From PALSA-1353 sp036267155 (lineage in GTDB: Bacteria > Planctomycetota > Phycisphaerae > Tepidisphaerales > Tepidisphaeraceae): DNA of 64,000 nt. Shown piece after piece: positions 34,972-44,341 of this stretch. Position numbers and translations under genes: made by a program. A model generated the notes under the pieces. It searched no databases. It worked only from the letters and a program-made list of their open reading frames with translations, and was not told the origin of the DNA. The DNA lies in assembly GCA_036267155.1 (NCBI GenBank), contig DATAWP010000041.1, positions 1-64,000 of the forward strand. The letters are read 5' to 3'. Within the stretch, counting starts at the first letter, position 1, and each line of letters begins with the position of its first letter.

Positions 34972-35388
34972 ATGAGTGAACAGGCGAAACCGGTCACCGG
35001 CGCAAAAGCAGGCGCGAAAAAGAAGAAGATACGCAAAGGCGTGACGCGCGGAATTGCGCACATCAAAGCGACGTTCAACAATACGATCGTCACCATCACC
35101 GATCCCGCCGGCGAGACCATCGCGTGGGCGTCGGCAGGCAAGGGCGGATTTTTCAAGGGCGCTCGCAAGAGCACGCCCTACGCAGCCGGCCGAGCAGCGG
35201 AGAACGCGGCCCAGATCGCCAAGAAGGCCGGGATGATGGAGATCGAAGTCAAAGTGAAAGGCCCCGGCGCCGGACGGGAGCAGGCGATTCTAAACCTTCA
35301 GAACGCCGGATTGAAGATCACCGGCATTGAGGACGTGACGCCGCTGCCCCACAACGGCTGCCGGCCTCCCAAAAAGCGGCGGGTATAA
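34972..35388 (+). CDS. rpsK: 30S ribosomal protein S11
   Basis: Platform protein of 138 residues. Seen: GIAHIKATFNNTIVTITDPAGETIAWASAG, GARKSTPYAAGRAAENAA, VKGPGAGREQAILNLQNAG and the end VTPLPHNGCRPPKKRRV. Start ATG 34972. rpsD (S4), normally next, is absent; rpoA follows after 142 bases. Confidence 0.97.
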   Translation: MSEQAKPVTGAKAGAKKKKIRKGVTRGIAHIKATFNNTIVTITDPAGETIAWASAGKGGFFKGARKSTPYAAGRAAENAAQIAKKAGMMEIEVKVKGPGAGREQAILNLQNAGLKITGIEDVTPLPHNGCRPPKKRRV

Positions 35389-35530
35389 ACTCGCCTGCCA
35401 GCGGAACGAGACAGAACAAGACACAAAATCACGGCATCTCGACGGCGAGGCGGAAGACAGATGGCCCCTAACGGTTGGGGCGGTAAACTTCGGCGATCCG
35501 GCGGGAAGCACAGTTTCAGGAGAACCTATT

Positions 35531-36634
35531 ATGAGAATGCGTTGGCGTGGTCTGGAATTGCCGTCGCGCGTCGCGCGCGACGAGCAGGTGTCAACGGATA
35601 CTTACGCGAAATTCATCGCCGAGCCGTTCGAGCGCGGCTTCGGCACCACCGTCGGCAACAGTCTGCGGCGAATCCTGCTCTCTTCTTTGGAAGGGGCGGC
35701 GGTGACCCACATTCGCCTCAAGGGCGCGGAGCATGAATTCTCCAGCCTGCCCGGGGTCATGGAAGATGTCACGGACATCATCCTCAACGTCAAGAGCCTG
35801 GTCGTGAAGCTCGACGGCGACGACAACAAGGAAATGAAGCTCGTCGCCACCAAGCCGGGGCCGATCACCGCCGGCATGATCGAAGCCGATCCGGCCATCA
35901 CCATCGTCAACAAGGACCATGTGATCGCCACGCTCACCGAGGGCGATTCCTTCGACATGACCCTGACGGTTTCCAAGGGGCGCGGTTACGTCACCGCATC
36001 CGACAACACCGAGGATACCGAAGAGCAGGAGATCGGGCTCATTCCCGTGGACAGCATTTATTCCCCGGTGACCCGCGTCCGGTACAGCACCGAGGACGCC
36101 CGCGTCGGCCAGAAGACGGATTACGACCGGTTGATCCTGGAGATCTGGACCAACGGCACGCTTTCGCCGGAGATGGCGCTGGTGGAAGCCAGCAAGATTC
36201 TCCGCAAGCACCTCAATCCGTTCGTGCAGTACTTCGAGTTGGGCAGTGATACCGCCAACGACGACGCGGTTACCGCGCTGCGCGACGCCAACAAGGCGAT
36301 GATCGATCCCGACCTTCAGCAGAAGCTGAACATGACGATCCAGGAACTGGACCTGTCGGTTCGGGCCAACAACTGCCTGGAATCGGCCAAGATCAGCGGC
36401 GTGCGCGAACTGGTGCGTAAGAACGATTCGGATTTGCTGAAGGTTCGCAGCTTTGGCAAGACGAGCCTGCGTGAAGTGAAGCGGAAGCTGGCCGATTTGG
36501 GCCTGAGCCTTGGCATGGATCTGGATGCGGCCCCGCAACAGTCGGCCGCGACCATGGCGGATGACGACGACGCCGACGAGGGCGGCGCTGAAACCCAGAC
36601 CAGCGGAGCGCCGGAAACATCCACCAGCGAGTGA
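35531..36634 (+). CDS. rpoA: DNA-directed RNA polymerase subunit alpha
   Basis: Polymerase assembly and activator-contact subunit of 367 residues. The N-terminal domain shows FIAEPFERGFGTTVGNSLRRILLSS and LEIWTNGTLSPEMALVEASKIL. The C-terminal domain shows LSVRANNCLESAKISGVRELV and SLREVKRKLADLGLSLGM. About 30 acidic residues (DDDDADEGGAETQ) follow, longer than usual. Start ATG 35531 with AGGAG upstream. Confidence 0.97.
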   Translation: MRMRWRGLELPSRVARDEQVSTDTYAKFIAEPFERGFGTTVGNSLRRILLSSLEGAAVTHIRLKGAEHEFSSLPGVMEDVTDIILNVKSLVVKLDGDDNKEMKLVATKPGPITAGMIEADPAITIVNKDHVIATLTEGDSFDMTLTVSKGRGYVTASDNTEDTEEQEIGLIPVDSIYSPVTRVRYSTEDARVGQKTDYDRLILEIWTNGTLSPEMALVEASKILRKHLNPFVQYFELGSDTANDDAVTALRDANKAMIDPDLQQKLNMTIQELDLSVRANNCLESAKISGVRELVRKNDSDLLKVRSFGKTSLREVKRKLADLGLSLGMDLDAAPQQSAATMADDDDADEGGAETQTSGAPETSTSE

Positions 36635-36653
36635 GCCGACAGGAGAATTCTCA

Positions 36654-37217
36654 ATGAGTAGTCACAGGTTATTTGGCCGCCAGCTCAGCCGCGACACCGA
36701 GCATCGCAAGGCGATGCGGCGCAATCTGGTGCAGAGCCTTTTCGAGCATGGAAAGGTTCGCACCACGTTGCCGAAAGCGCAGGAAGTGAAAGGGATGGCG
36801 GAGAAGCTGATCACGCTGGCGCGCACGGGAACACTCAACGCGCGCCGGCGGGTGATCTCCATTTTGCAGGATCGCCGCCTGACCGATGAAGAGCAGGAAT
36901 TCACCGGCAAAACGGTGGTGCAAAAGCTCTTCGAGGAAATTGCCCCGAACTTTGCCGATCGGCATGGCGGATACACGCGCATCATCAAGTTGAGCGATTT
37001 TCGCATCGGCGACGGCGGAAGCCTGGTGCTGCTCCAGCTTTTGACGGAAGAAGCCGCCCCGCGCGGTACGATCCGGCGCAGCGCAGGACGCCGGCGAAAA
37101 CGCAACGAGCGGCGACATCAATTCGCCTCGCGCGTGCTGAAGAAAACCAAGTCCGACGCGGCCGGGTCGGCCGAAGAAAAGACTTCCGAAGCCTCGCCGT
37201 CGCCGGCCAACGAATAG
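36654..37217 (+). CDS. rplQ: 50S ribosomal protein L17
   Basis: Large-subunit protein of 187 residues. Seen: HRLFGRQLSRDTEHRKAMRRNLVQSLFEHG, TTLPKAQEVKGMAEKLITLAR, FADRHGGYTRIIKLSDFRIGDG and LLQLLTE. A basic then polar tail of about 50 residues follows the core. Start ATG 36654 with GGAGAAT upstream. The frame past its TAG stop continues directly into a PEP-CTERM remnant. Confidence 0.95.
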   Translation: MSSHRLFGRQLSRDTEHRKAMRRNLVQSLFEHGKVRTTLPKAQEVKGMAEKLITLARTGTLNARRRVISILQDRRLTDEEQEFTGKTVVQKLFEEIAPNFADRHGGYTRIIKLSDFRIGDGGSLVLLQLLTEEAAPRGTIRRSAGRRRKRNERRHQFASRVLKKTKSDAAGSAEEKTSEASPSPANE

Positions 37218-37556
37218 CCCGGTTGCGGCGGCAACAGCATCGACTTCGGCAACTCGGCGGCAAACTTTGGCAAATCGAATAAAACCTGGGATCAGGGCGA
37301 CTTCAACTACGATGGCGTGGTCAACAGCGTTGACTTCGGATTGTTGGCGGGAAATTTCGGCAAGTCGGTCGGTGGCAACGCGGATGTGGCATCCGGAGCC
37401 GATTGAACGGATTTGGATGCCTTCGCGGCGGCCAATGGCCTGATGGCGGACGTTCCCGAGCCGGCGACGGGCCTTTTGGCACTGGGCGCGATCGGCGTAA
37501 TGGGCCGCCGGCGGCGCGCCAAGCCATCATTTCGGCGCAAACGGTCCGATCATTGA
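37218..37556 (+). pseudogene. Remnant of a dockerin/PEP-CTERM surface protein
   Basis: There is no start codon before the rplQ stop; the frame is the same as rplQ. Seen: NSIDFGNSAANFGKS, then the dockerin-type calcium loop GDFNYDGVVNSVDFGLLAG, then an in-frame TGA (37404-37406), then MADVPEPATGLLALGAIGVM with RRRR and a short basic tail to TGA 37556. This is the C-terminal third of a surface-anchored protein that has lost its front and gained a stop. A stop-codon readthrough extension of L17 is far less likely. Confidence 0.8.
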
Positions 37557-37582
37557 CACAAATTTGGTAAATGCTCTACAAT
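37553..37582 (+). promoter_or_regulatory. Strong promoter upstream of GT2 gene
   Basis: A perfect TTGACA (37553-37558) overlaps the remnant's final stop. Eighteen bases later TACAAT (37577-37582) matches 5 of 6. It lies 54 bases before the GT2 ATG. Confidence 0.65.
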
Positions 37583-37635
37583 CGCGCCACCGTCATTAGG
37601 GAAAACGGTGAAAAGGGAAACGGCGCACGGCTCCT

Positions 37636-39216
37636 ATGCTCGATCGCATCTCTGACGACCTGGTGGTGTTTTTTTACATTTCCGTTTTGACGGTCGTGGC
37701 GATTTACGGCCTGCACCGCTACATCTTGGTCTATCTGTATCTGAAGCACCGTCACAACAACTATCAGCCCAAGAGCCAATTCAATGAGTTGCCGCGCGTG
37801 ACCGTGCAGTTGCCAATGTACAACGAGCAGGTGGTGGCCGAGCGGATCATCGAGGCGACCTGCCAAATAGACTATCCGCGGGAGAAATTCGAGATTCAGG
37901 TCTTGGACGACAGCACGGATGATTCGGCCCGGATTGCCCGCGAGACGTGCGAGAAATGGGCCGCCAAGGGTTATCCGGTAAAATATATTCATCGCGCCGA
38001 CCGCAAGGGATACAAGGCTGGCGCCCTGGCGGAGGGATTGCCGCAGGCTTCGGGGGAATTCATCGCGATTTTCGATGCCGATTTTTTGCCGCCGCGCGAC
38101 ATCCTGTACAACGTGATGGATTACTTCACCGATGACAAGGTGGGCCTGGTGCAGGTGCGGTGGGACCATCTGAATCGCGACGCGTCGTTGCTGACCAAGA
38201 GCCAGGCGATTTTCCTGGATGGGCATTTCGTGATCGAACACACCGCCCGAAATCGCAGCGGACGGTTCATGCATTTCAACGGCACCGCCGGCGTGTGGCG
38301 GCGAAAGACCATCGAGGATGCGGGGGGGTGGGAACACGATACGCTGACGGAAGATTTGGATCTGAGCTATCGGGCGCAGATGAAGGGCTGGCAATTCGTC
38401 TATTTGCCGCAATTCTGCGCCCCCGCGGAATTGCCGCCAGAGATGATCGGATTCAAGCAGCAGGCGCATCGGTGGACCAAAGGAAGCGTGCAGACGGCCA
38501 TCAAGCTGCTGCCCAAGGTGCTGCGTTCTAAAAAGCTTCCGCTGCGCATCAAGACCGAGGCATTTTTCCATTTGACCAACACCATCGTGTACGTGCTGAT
38601 GGTGATCTTGACGGTGCTGATGTATCCGGCTTTTTTGAGTTTTTATAGCCCGCTGAAGGCCCATTCCCACACCTGGGGCCAATCGCTGTTCAGCCTGAGC
38701 CTCTTCGTCCTGGCGACTTGCTCGGCTAGTACTTTTTTCATAGTCGGCCAGCGCGAATTACTGGGGCGCGAGGCAGGGTGGAAAGCGTTGCTGTACATGC
38801 CGATTTTGATGGCGCTCGGCGTCGGCATAAGCTTGAACAACGCCAAGGCGGTGATTGAAGCCATCTGGGGCGCGATCTTCCGCAAGCCCAGCGAGTTCAT
38901 TCGAACTCCCAAGTACGGGGTGACGGGCCTGGCCAAGCGCACCTGGCAATGCTCCAGCGTCTGGACATTGCGGAAGTTGAGCTTGCCGATCATTGAAATT
39001 GCCTTTGGCTGTTACATGTCGTGCTGGATATTCATCAGTATTTACTACGATTTCTGTATGCAGGCCGTGCCGTTTTTGCTGATTTTCGCGGGGGGATATT
39101 TTTACGTCGGTTTCAACAGTCTCTACGCGCTGTACAAAATGCAGCAGGAAGCCAAGGAGGCCGAGGCCGCCGCCGAAGCTGCTCTGGTTGAGACGGTTGG
39201 ACCGATTTCCACCTAA
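37636..39216 (+). CDS. Processive-type family 2 glycosyltransferase, cellulose-synthase-like
   Basis: Membrane glycosyltransferase of 526 residues. One N-terminal membrane segment (LVVFFYISVLTVVAIYGL) is followed by a GT-A domain (residues ~45-285) with VTVQLPMYNE, DDSTDD, DADFLPPRD, TEDLDLSYR and QQAHRWTKG, i.e. the D,D,D,QxxRW-type set. Four or more C-terminal membrane segments follow. It resembles glucomannan, hyaluronan or cellulose synthase relatives and ceramide-glucosyltransferase-like enzymes. The product is a polysaccharide or glycolipid at the inner membrane; which one is unknown. Start ATG 37636. It is followed by a hotdog protein two bases past its stop, so they are likely cotranscribed. 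Confidence 0.88.
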   Translation: MLDRISDDLVVFFYISVLTVVAIYGLHRYILVYLYLKHRHNNYQPKSQFNELPRVTVQLPMYNEQVVAERIIEATCQIDYPREKFEIQVLDDSTDDSARIARETCEKWAAKGYPVKYIHRADRKGYKAGALAEGLPQASGEFIAIFDADFLPPRDILYNVMDYFTDDKVGLVQVRWDHLNRDASLLTKSQAIFLDGHFVIEHTARNRSGRFMHFNGTAGVWRRKTIEDAGGWEHDTLTEDLDLSYRAQMKGWQFVYLPQFCAPAELPPEMIGFKQQAHRWTKGSVQTAIKLLPKVLRSKKLPLRIKTEAFFHLTNTIVYVLMVILTVLMYPAFLSFYSPLKAHSHTWGQSLFSLSLFVLATCSASTFFIVGQRELLGREAGWKALLYMPILMALGVGISLNNAKAVIEAIWGAIFRKPSEFIRTPKYGVTGLAKRTWQCSSVWTLRKLSLPIIEIAFGCYMSCWIFISIYYDFCMQAVPFLLIFAGGYFYVGFNSLYALYKMQQEAKEAEAAAEAALVETVGPIST

Positions 39217-39218
39217 CC

Positions 39219-39713
39219 ATGCCGCTGCTGGAATTGCCACACACCGCCGGATGCCTGGTGTGCGGGCCGGGGAACGCTCGCGGACTCCACCTGAGCTTGT
39301 ACGTTGACCCCGCCAGCGGCGTTGTCGAGACCCGCTTTCTTCCCGCTATAGAACACGTTGGATTTGAAGGAATTGTGCATGGCGGAGCCCTCGCGACCGT
39401 TTTGGATGAGGCGATGGTCTGGGCCGCGTCGTGGCACGGAAAGCGGTTCTGCGTCTGCGGCGAGATGAGCGTGCGATTCCGGCAAAGCGCACGGACCGGC
39501 GTGCCGCTGATTTGCCGGGCTCGGGTGGACACCAGCCGGACGAGATTGATCGTGACGTCGGCCGAAGCGCTGGACGATGCCGGCAAAACGATCGCGGCCG
39601 CCAGCGGCAAATATGTGCCGCTTTCGCAGCAGGAAAATCAGGCGTTCGTTCGCACGTTCGTCGGTAATCCGGTGACGGCGGCTGCCGCGGAGATGATGCG
39701 CAAGGGCGTTTGA
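39219..39713 (+). CDS. Hotdog-fold thioesterase (PaaI/4HBT-like)
   Basis: A 164-residue protein. Seen: CLVCGPGNARGLHL, a start typical of a PaaI-type subgroup, the hotdog helix motif GIVHGGALATVLDEAM, with HGG and Asp/Glu as candidate catalytic residues, and the strand VRFRQSARTGVPL. It probably hydrolyses an acyl-CoA or acyl-ACP thioester; the acyl group is unknown. The start lies two bases after the GT2 stop, suggesting coupling to surface or lipid chemistry (inference). Confidence 0.82.
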   Translation: MPLLELPHTAGCLVCGPGNARGLHLSLYVDPASGVVETRFLPAIEHVGFEGIVHGGALATVLDEAMVWAASWHGKRFCVCGEMSVRFRQSARTGVPLICRARVDTSRTRLIVTSAEALDDAGKTIAAASGKYVPLSQQENQAFVRTFVGNPVTAAAAEMMRKGV

Positions 39714-39756
39714 CTGACAACCCCCGTGTGCGGCGCATCGCGAATTGGAGGTGGCA

Positions 39757-40359
39757 ATGTCTAAGTTTTACCTGATTCTGGCAGAAATCGTGTTCCTGGG
39801 GATTTTGTGCGTAGTGGCGGCCGCGCTGTTTCGCAAGCATCCTCCATTCGCCGACGCCGTGCGCGCCGACATCAAGTTGGCGGATTCCCGGGCCGAAGTT
39901 TATCTGCGCCGGGACGGCGGGGGGAATTACCAGTATTTCATCTGGCACCCTGGCGGCGCCGCGGAAAAAGTCAGCTTTGCACAATTGACGGATCAGCTCT
40001 ACCACAGCGGCAAGGGAGAAGGGCTGATTTCCGAGCTGGGGGCCACCTCAAGCACGGTCATTTTCTGGCTCGGGCTGGGATTGGTGGGTCAGTTGCTCTT
40101 CACCGGCCGGATGGTGGTGCAATGGGTCGCCAGCGAGCGCAAGGGAACCAGCATCGTCCCGCCGATGTTCTGGTGGATGAGCCTCGGCGGCTCGCTGCTG
40201 CTGCTCGCGTATTTTCTCTGGCGGCGCGATCCGATCGGGCTGTTGGGGCAGGCGTTTGGGTCGTTCGTGTATCTGCGCAACATCATCTGGATATTGGAAG
40301 GACGGCGATTATCGCCGGTCGGTTCCGTGGAAGGGGCCGAACCGCTGGCGCCGGCGTAG
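39757..40359 (+). CDS. LAB_N-domain membrane protein (lipid-A disaccharide synthase N-terminal-like)
   Basis: About 200 residues with one N-terminal and three C-terminal membrane helices. The C-terminal half (FWLGLGLVGQLLFTGRMVVQWVASERKGTSIVPPMFWWMSLGGSLLL and FVYLRNIIWI) is the LAB_N domain, a small SWEET/PQ-loop-like module found near lipid glycosyltransferases. The periplasmic-looking middle (YLRRDGGGNYQYFIWHPGG) is extra. The start is ATG 39757 with GGAGGTG upstream; the frame extends to a TTG at 39745. A role in glycolipid handling with the GT2 is inferred. Confidence 0.82.
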   Translation: MSKFYLILAEIVFLGILCVVAAALFRKHPPFADAVRADIKLADSRAEVYLRRDGGGNYQYFIWHPGGAAEKVSFAQLTDQLYHSGKGEGLISELGATSSTVIFWLGLGLVGQLLFTGRMVVQWVASERKGTSIVPPMFWWMSLGGSLLLLAYFLWRRDPIGLLGQAFGSFVYLRNIIWILEGRRLSPVGSVEGAEPLAPA

Positions 40360-40372
40360 GCAGTGGCCGAAA

Positions 40373-40681
40373 TCAACTTTTGCTCGCTGGTGGGATGGTT
40401 CCACATTCCGGGCACCGGTCGGGCGTGGCGCGAAGATCATAGCCGCATTTCAAGCAGAATTGCTCGCGAAGGTCGTGTTCTTCCGGTTCGTCTGTGCGGG
40501 ATAGCAGCACCCCCCAGCGGTCATGGAACCCAACCGCACCTTTTTTCTTTTTCGGGTGGTTCCCACACCGACGCGGCGTGAACAAATCACATCGCCCTGG
40601 GCCGGAAGAATGGCGCCAGATCATCGGCGGGCTCGTCGCCGGCGCATCAGCACAAACGCGCATGGAGCCAAGCCCAAGCAC
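40373..40681 (-). CDS. Small Cys4 zinc-ribbon protein, possibly a truncated remnant
   Basis: The C-terminal 32 residues (EQFCLKCGYDLRATPDRCPECG) are a clear CxxC-CxxC ribbon that recurs in planctomycete proteins. The preceding RWGVLLSRTDEPEEHDL also looks natural, but the first ~45 residues overlap the 3' end of the 1,126-residue PEP-CTERM gene on the same strand and look like noise. No good start or ribosome site was found; the frame opens with GTG 40681. It is probably the tail of a longer family member whose front was lost. Confidence 0.45.
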   Translation of the reverse strand: MLGLGSMRVCADAPATSPPMIWRHSSGPGRCDLFTPRRCGNHPKKKKGAVGFHDRWGVLLSRTDEPEEHDLREQFCLKCGYDLRATPDRCPECGTIPPASKS

Positions 40682-43600
40682 GCCGGTTCTGGAACGGTCG
40701 GCTCAAAGTCCAGTAGAGCCACCTCATTTTGATAGGCGCCCGTTCCGTATTCCACTTCAAAGGAGCCAAACCCGTCTGCCGTTTCAACGCGACCGCCATT
40801 GAAAGTATTCAAAAAGCTCCCGGTCAACCCTCCCTGTGATTGCAGAATGTCAAATATTTCCGATGAACTTATGGAGGATTCGAATCCATCGGCGAAAGTG
40901 ATGTCCAAATCTCCCCCTAGTTCAGTGCTGCCAGTTACGACGATCGGACTGTATCCCGGGGCCGTAAGACTCACGACCAGATGTGACGGATCATTATCCA
41001 GAGTCAAACCACCCCTAATCGTCCCCGATCCGGTCAATGAACCCTCTCCAACATCCAGGCTGGCGCCGCCGTACATGAATAACGTTCCGGCGTTCATTTG
41101 GATTGAGCCGTAGTTCATCAGCGTTCCTGTGGTACCTGCAAAATTAATGGTCGCGTGGTCCGCCAATATCGTGGCCCCGGGCTCGTTGATGGTGTTTGCC
41201 GAATACAGTTCCAGCGTGGCGCCGCCGGTGGCTTCGGCGAGGTTTTCATTAATAAACTGAGATGAAGCAACTGACAGATAAACGAAAACGCTATTAACAT
41301 CGGCGTGGACCACGCCCTGGTTGTCCAACGTATTCCCGGTGACACCCAGTGCACCGTGCAGAACGGTCGTGGGCGACATGGTAACGGTATTAGCCACCGC
41401 GATGCTGGCGAAAATCGCCAATTCCTGGCCGGCTCCGTCCAATGTAACACCCGATATGGTTTGGCTTGGTCCCTCAAAGATAATAGAACCGCCATCGTTC
41501 GCGATCAGCGTCGGATTGTTCATTCCGGAAATACCACCCTCGATTCCGAGCAGATCATTGTTGGTCAAATTCGTCGCAATCGCGCCGCCCTTGAGAGTCA
41601 CATTCTCTAGCGTTCCGTTGATCGACTTGATCGTCTGTCCCGCGGGAATCGCAACGGTCCCCCCTTCAATGGTCGCCCCTTCAATGGTCCCCCCTGCACT
41701 GGTCCCGTAATAAAAATACCACGAATCCCCGCTTGAAACCGAGAAAATTGACCCAACATTGTTGACAACCCCAGTCACATAGATCGTGTTGTCGTTGCCA
41801 ATATAGTTCACAGTGCCGATCTGTGATGTCGTGACGTTTCCGCCGAGATAAAATATTGCACCGTTCTCGATCGTGATCGCGCCCAGGTTGTTCCAGTTGC
41901 CGCTTGCCGTAAACCCCGCCAGTTGACCGTTCGCCACAATTGTCCCTGTCGGGGAATTCGTCCAATTTGCGCTTGATATCCCGAAGGCTCCTCCTTGAGC
42001 CTCGGCAAGGCCGTTATTGACGAAACTGGACGTCGCGATGCTTATGCTGCTCCCATACGAATCCGCGTCGAGAGTGCCGTTGTTGACCAGCGTTCCTCCG
42101 TTTGTCGCCGGATTATTGCTGATCGTCGCTCCGCCTTGAATCGTCGAACTTGATCCTAAGGTCAGTGTGATCGGACTGCCCGAAGTCGGGCCCCCAACAA
42201 AGATACTTGGCTGGTTGTAATAGCCCCGAACTCCCGTGACGCTCAGGCTATTCAACGTCTGGCTCGGGCCGTCGAAGGTCAAGCTGGCTGAATTGCCCGA
42301 AAGCACGATATCTCCCGTATCTACGCTCCAACTATTCCGAAGTGTAAGCGAACCGCCGACCGTAAAGCTTCCGCCGGTAATCACGTGAACCCCGTCGAGC
42401 ACCCCACTGATAATGTTCAATGCTTGTCCATTTGAGAAAGCGACCGTTCCCGATGAAATGGTGCCGCCATCGAGGTTCCAAGTCCCCTTACTTCCATCGA
42501 TTGAGAGCGTGTCGGTACTCTGCAATGCCAGGGTTCCGGTCAGATTGATCGTGTTGTTGGCGCCGGAAAAATTGATTTGATCGAATCCCTGAAGAGTCGT
42601 GCTTCCGCCGAGGTTAAGCGTTGATCCATTGCTGATGCTGATCGCACCGGAATTCGTCCATGAACCGCTCATGGTCAAAGTCGCGGCGTTGGCGATGATC
42701 GAACCCAACGGACCGTTGGTCCATGTCGAGGAGGTAATCGCCAGGATGCCGCCGTTGCTCGCTTGCGCGATGGAGTTGTTGTTGAAGTTCGTTGTGGAAA
42801 TCGAAAGATTTTGATTTTGCAGGTTTGCGTTGATCGTACCGTTATTAGTAAGCGTATCGCCCGGGAATGTGGAGCTGTCGACAATATTGACATTTCCGCT
42901 AATTAAACTGTTCGATGCAATCGTCAACGTGATCGGCGCAGCCGAATTCGGACCGCCCACGTAGAGGTACTGCACCCCGCCAAGATTTCCGGCGTTTACG
43001 TTGATGTTCAGGTTTGTCAGCGTCTGGCTTGGTCCGTCGAACGCGAGACTCGCATTAACACCCGTGACGTCGATCATACCCGTATCGATGCTGATGCCTC
43101 CCAGGATGTCCACGTTCCTATTGGATTCATTAACGGTGAGATCGCTGCCGGCGATGTGCACGCCGTTCAGCGTCGCACCCCCATAGTAAACCGTCTGTCC
43201 GGATGATACGTTGATCGTTCCGCCGTTGACGGTTCCGCCAATGGCCCAGGTGCCGCTGTTAGCGCCGATGGACAGCGTATCCTGACTGCCCATCGTGAGC
43301 GTTCCTTGCACCTCAAAATTGCCGCTGCTGCCGCTGAGGGCGCCCATGGATTGAAGCGTGTAGTTTCCGCGCAGGAAGAGGGCGGCGCCGGACGCGACGG
43401 AAATCATGCCCTGATTGTTCCAGGAACCGCTAAGAATTAGACTCGACGAATCCGTTATGGTGGTGCCAGGGGAGATGGTGACTCCGCTGAAAGTTCCCGA
43501 TTGAACAACATCCGATCCGGTGAAAGTCGAATTCTCCAGCGTTCCGCCAAGCAAGTTAAATTGAGCCCCGTTCTGAACCGTTACCGCGCCGCCTGAGGAA

Positions 43601-44001
43601 CCGCCCGAAAGAGTGCCGCCCGTTTGCAGGGAGAACACCCCCTGGTCCAAATTAAGCGTGCTGAGCGTCAGCATACCCGACAAGGACACGGTGGCGCTCG
43701 CCGACTCGACAGTCAACCCATCAACCGCAATGGTGCTGTTGTCGGTTAGCGTGTATGGGCTGCCGCTTGCAGCGACCACGGCCTGATACGTCGTACCCGT
43801 TGGTGTGCCGTTGTTCGGATAAACTGGATTTGTGGACCAATCTGATGCAGTGGTCCAGTTTCCGCTACCCCCATTCCAGGAAGCTGTGGTCTGTGCGTGT
43901 ACAAAGTGTGCGCCAAAAATCCCATTACCCACGATGGCGGCAGCCAGTATCAGTTGACCCCGTCTTCGCTTGCCCGTGGTGATCAATGTGGCGAGCGGCA
44001 T
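40621..44001 (-). CDS. Giant PEP-CTERM beta-repeat (autotransporter-like) surface protein
   Basis: A 1,126-residue secreted protein. The signal peptide is RRRGQLILAAAIVGNGIFGAHFVHAQ, followed directly by TASWNGGSGNWTTASDWS, the typical start of autotransporter-associated beta-strand proteins. The body is Gly/Ser/Thr/Asn-rich with weakly repeating units of ~20-60 residues (VTGGSFTVGG, TLTNNGTINA, SLTFDGPSQTLNSLSV), predicting a beta-helix. It ends with VPEPACLGLAPCAFVL and RRRRARR, a PEP-CTERM signal. Start ATG 44001 with AGGAGGG upstream. It is likely exosortase-processed and displayed or released in a matrix. It has no catalytic motif. AT content is higher than in the neighbouring housekeeping genes. 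Confidence 0.85.
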   Translation of the reverse strand: MPLATLITTGKRRRGQLILAAAIVGNGIFGAHFVHAQTTASWNGGSGNWTTASDWSTNPVYPNNGTPTGTTYQAVVAASGSPYTLTDNSTIAVDGLTVESASATVSLSGMLTLSTLNLDQGVFSLQTGGTLSGGSSGGAVTVQNGAQFNLLGGTLENSTFTGSDVVQSGTFSGVTISPGTTITDSSSLILSGSWNNQGMISVASGAALFLRGNYTLQSMGALSGSSGNFEVQGTLTMGSQDTLSIGANSGTWAIGGTVNGGTINVSSGQTVYYGGATLNGVHIAGSDLTVNESNRNVDILGGISIDTGMIDVTGVNASLAFDGPSQTLTNLNINVNAGNLGGVQYLYVGGPNSAAPITLTIASNSLISGNVNIVDSSTFPGDTLTNNGTINANLQNQNLSISTTNFNNNSIAQASNGGILAITSSTWTNGPLGSIIANAATLTMSGSWTNSGAISISNGSTLNLGGSTTLQGFDQINFSGANNTINLTGTLALQSTDTLSIDGSKGTWNLDGGTISSGTVAFSNGQALNIISGVLDGVHVITGGSFTVGGSLTLRNSWSVDTGDIVLSGNSASLTFDGPSQTLNSLSVTGVRGYYNQPSIFVGGPTSGSPITLTLGSSSTIQGGATISNNPATNGGTLVNNGTLDADSYGSSISIATSSFVNNGLAEAQGGAFGISSANWTNSPTGTIVANGQLAGFTASGNWNNLGAITIENGAIFYLGGNVTTSQIGTVNYIGNDNTIYVTGVVNNVGSIFSVSSGDSWYFYYGTSAGGTIEGATIEGGTVAIPAGQTIKSINGTLENVTLKGGAIATNLTNNDLLGIEGGISGMNNPTLIANDGGSIIFEGPSQTISGVTLDGAGQELAIFASIAVANTVTMSPTTVLHGALGVTGNTLDNQGVVHADVNSVFVYLSVASSQFINENLAEATGGATLELYSANTINEPGATILADHATINFAGTTGTLMNYGSIQMNAGTLFMYGGASLDVGEGSLTGSGTIRGGLTLDNDPSHLVVSLTAPGYSPIVVTGSTELGGDLDITFADGFESSISSSEIFDILQSQGGLTGSFLNTFNGGRVETADGFGSFEVEYGTGAYQNEVALLDFEPTVPEPACLGLAPCAFVLMRRRRARR

Positions 44002-44341
44002 AATTTCCCTCCTGATTGCGCTGTGGATTCTCGGGCCCCCTTGTGCGATTGGACCCCTTCGTCGCGCGAATCCAGCGGAGGTATATTAATCTTCATTTGC
44101 ATCCGCGAAAAGAAAAAACAGGATTATTTTTGCATGAGTTTCTTGGATTTGAGGCGGCATGAATTAGACCGTCCACATCTTGCCCCCGCGAGCCCGACAA
44201 ACAGGGGCTGATGCCTGTCCAGACTACCCAATCCTCTGCTTGAAATTCCCAGACCCCAGGCTGGATATCGACGATTCATCGGCGATCGGCATTTTACTAT
44301 CCGCAGGTGAAATAGCCGCCCGCGGGCTGCGCAGGATGAGA
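44002..44341. other. 340-bp noncoding region upstream of giant PEP-CTERM gene
   Basis: No supported gene. It carries the ribosome site of the giant PEP-CTERM gene and an AT-rich patch at about 44085-44145 that may hold its promoter. Nothing else was recognised. Confidence 0.6.

Noticed and set aside
37404..37406. TGA in the dockerin/PEP-CTERM remnant as a selenocysteine codon
   Set aside because: No start codon, no SECIS-like hairpin was evident after it, and the context is a decayed gene end.
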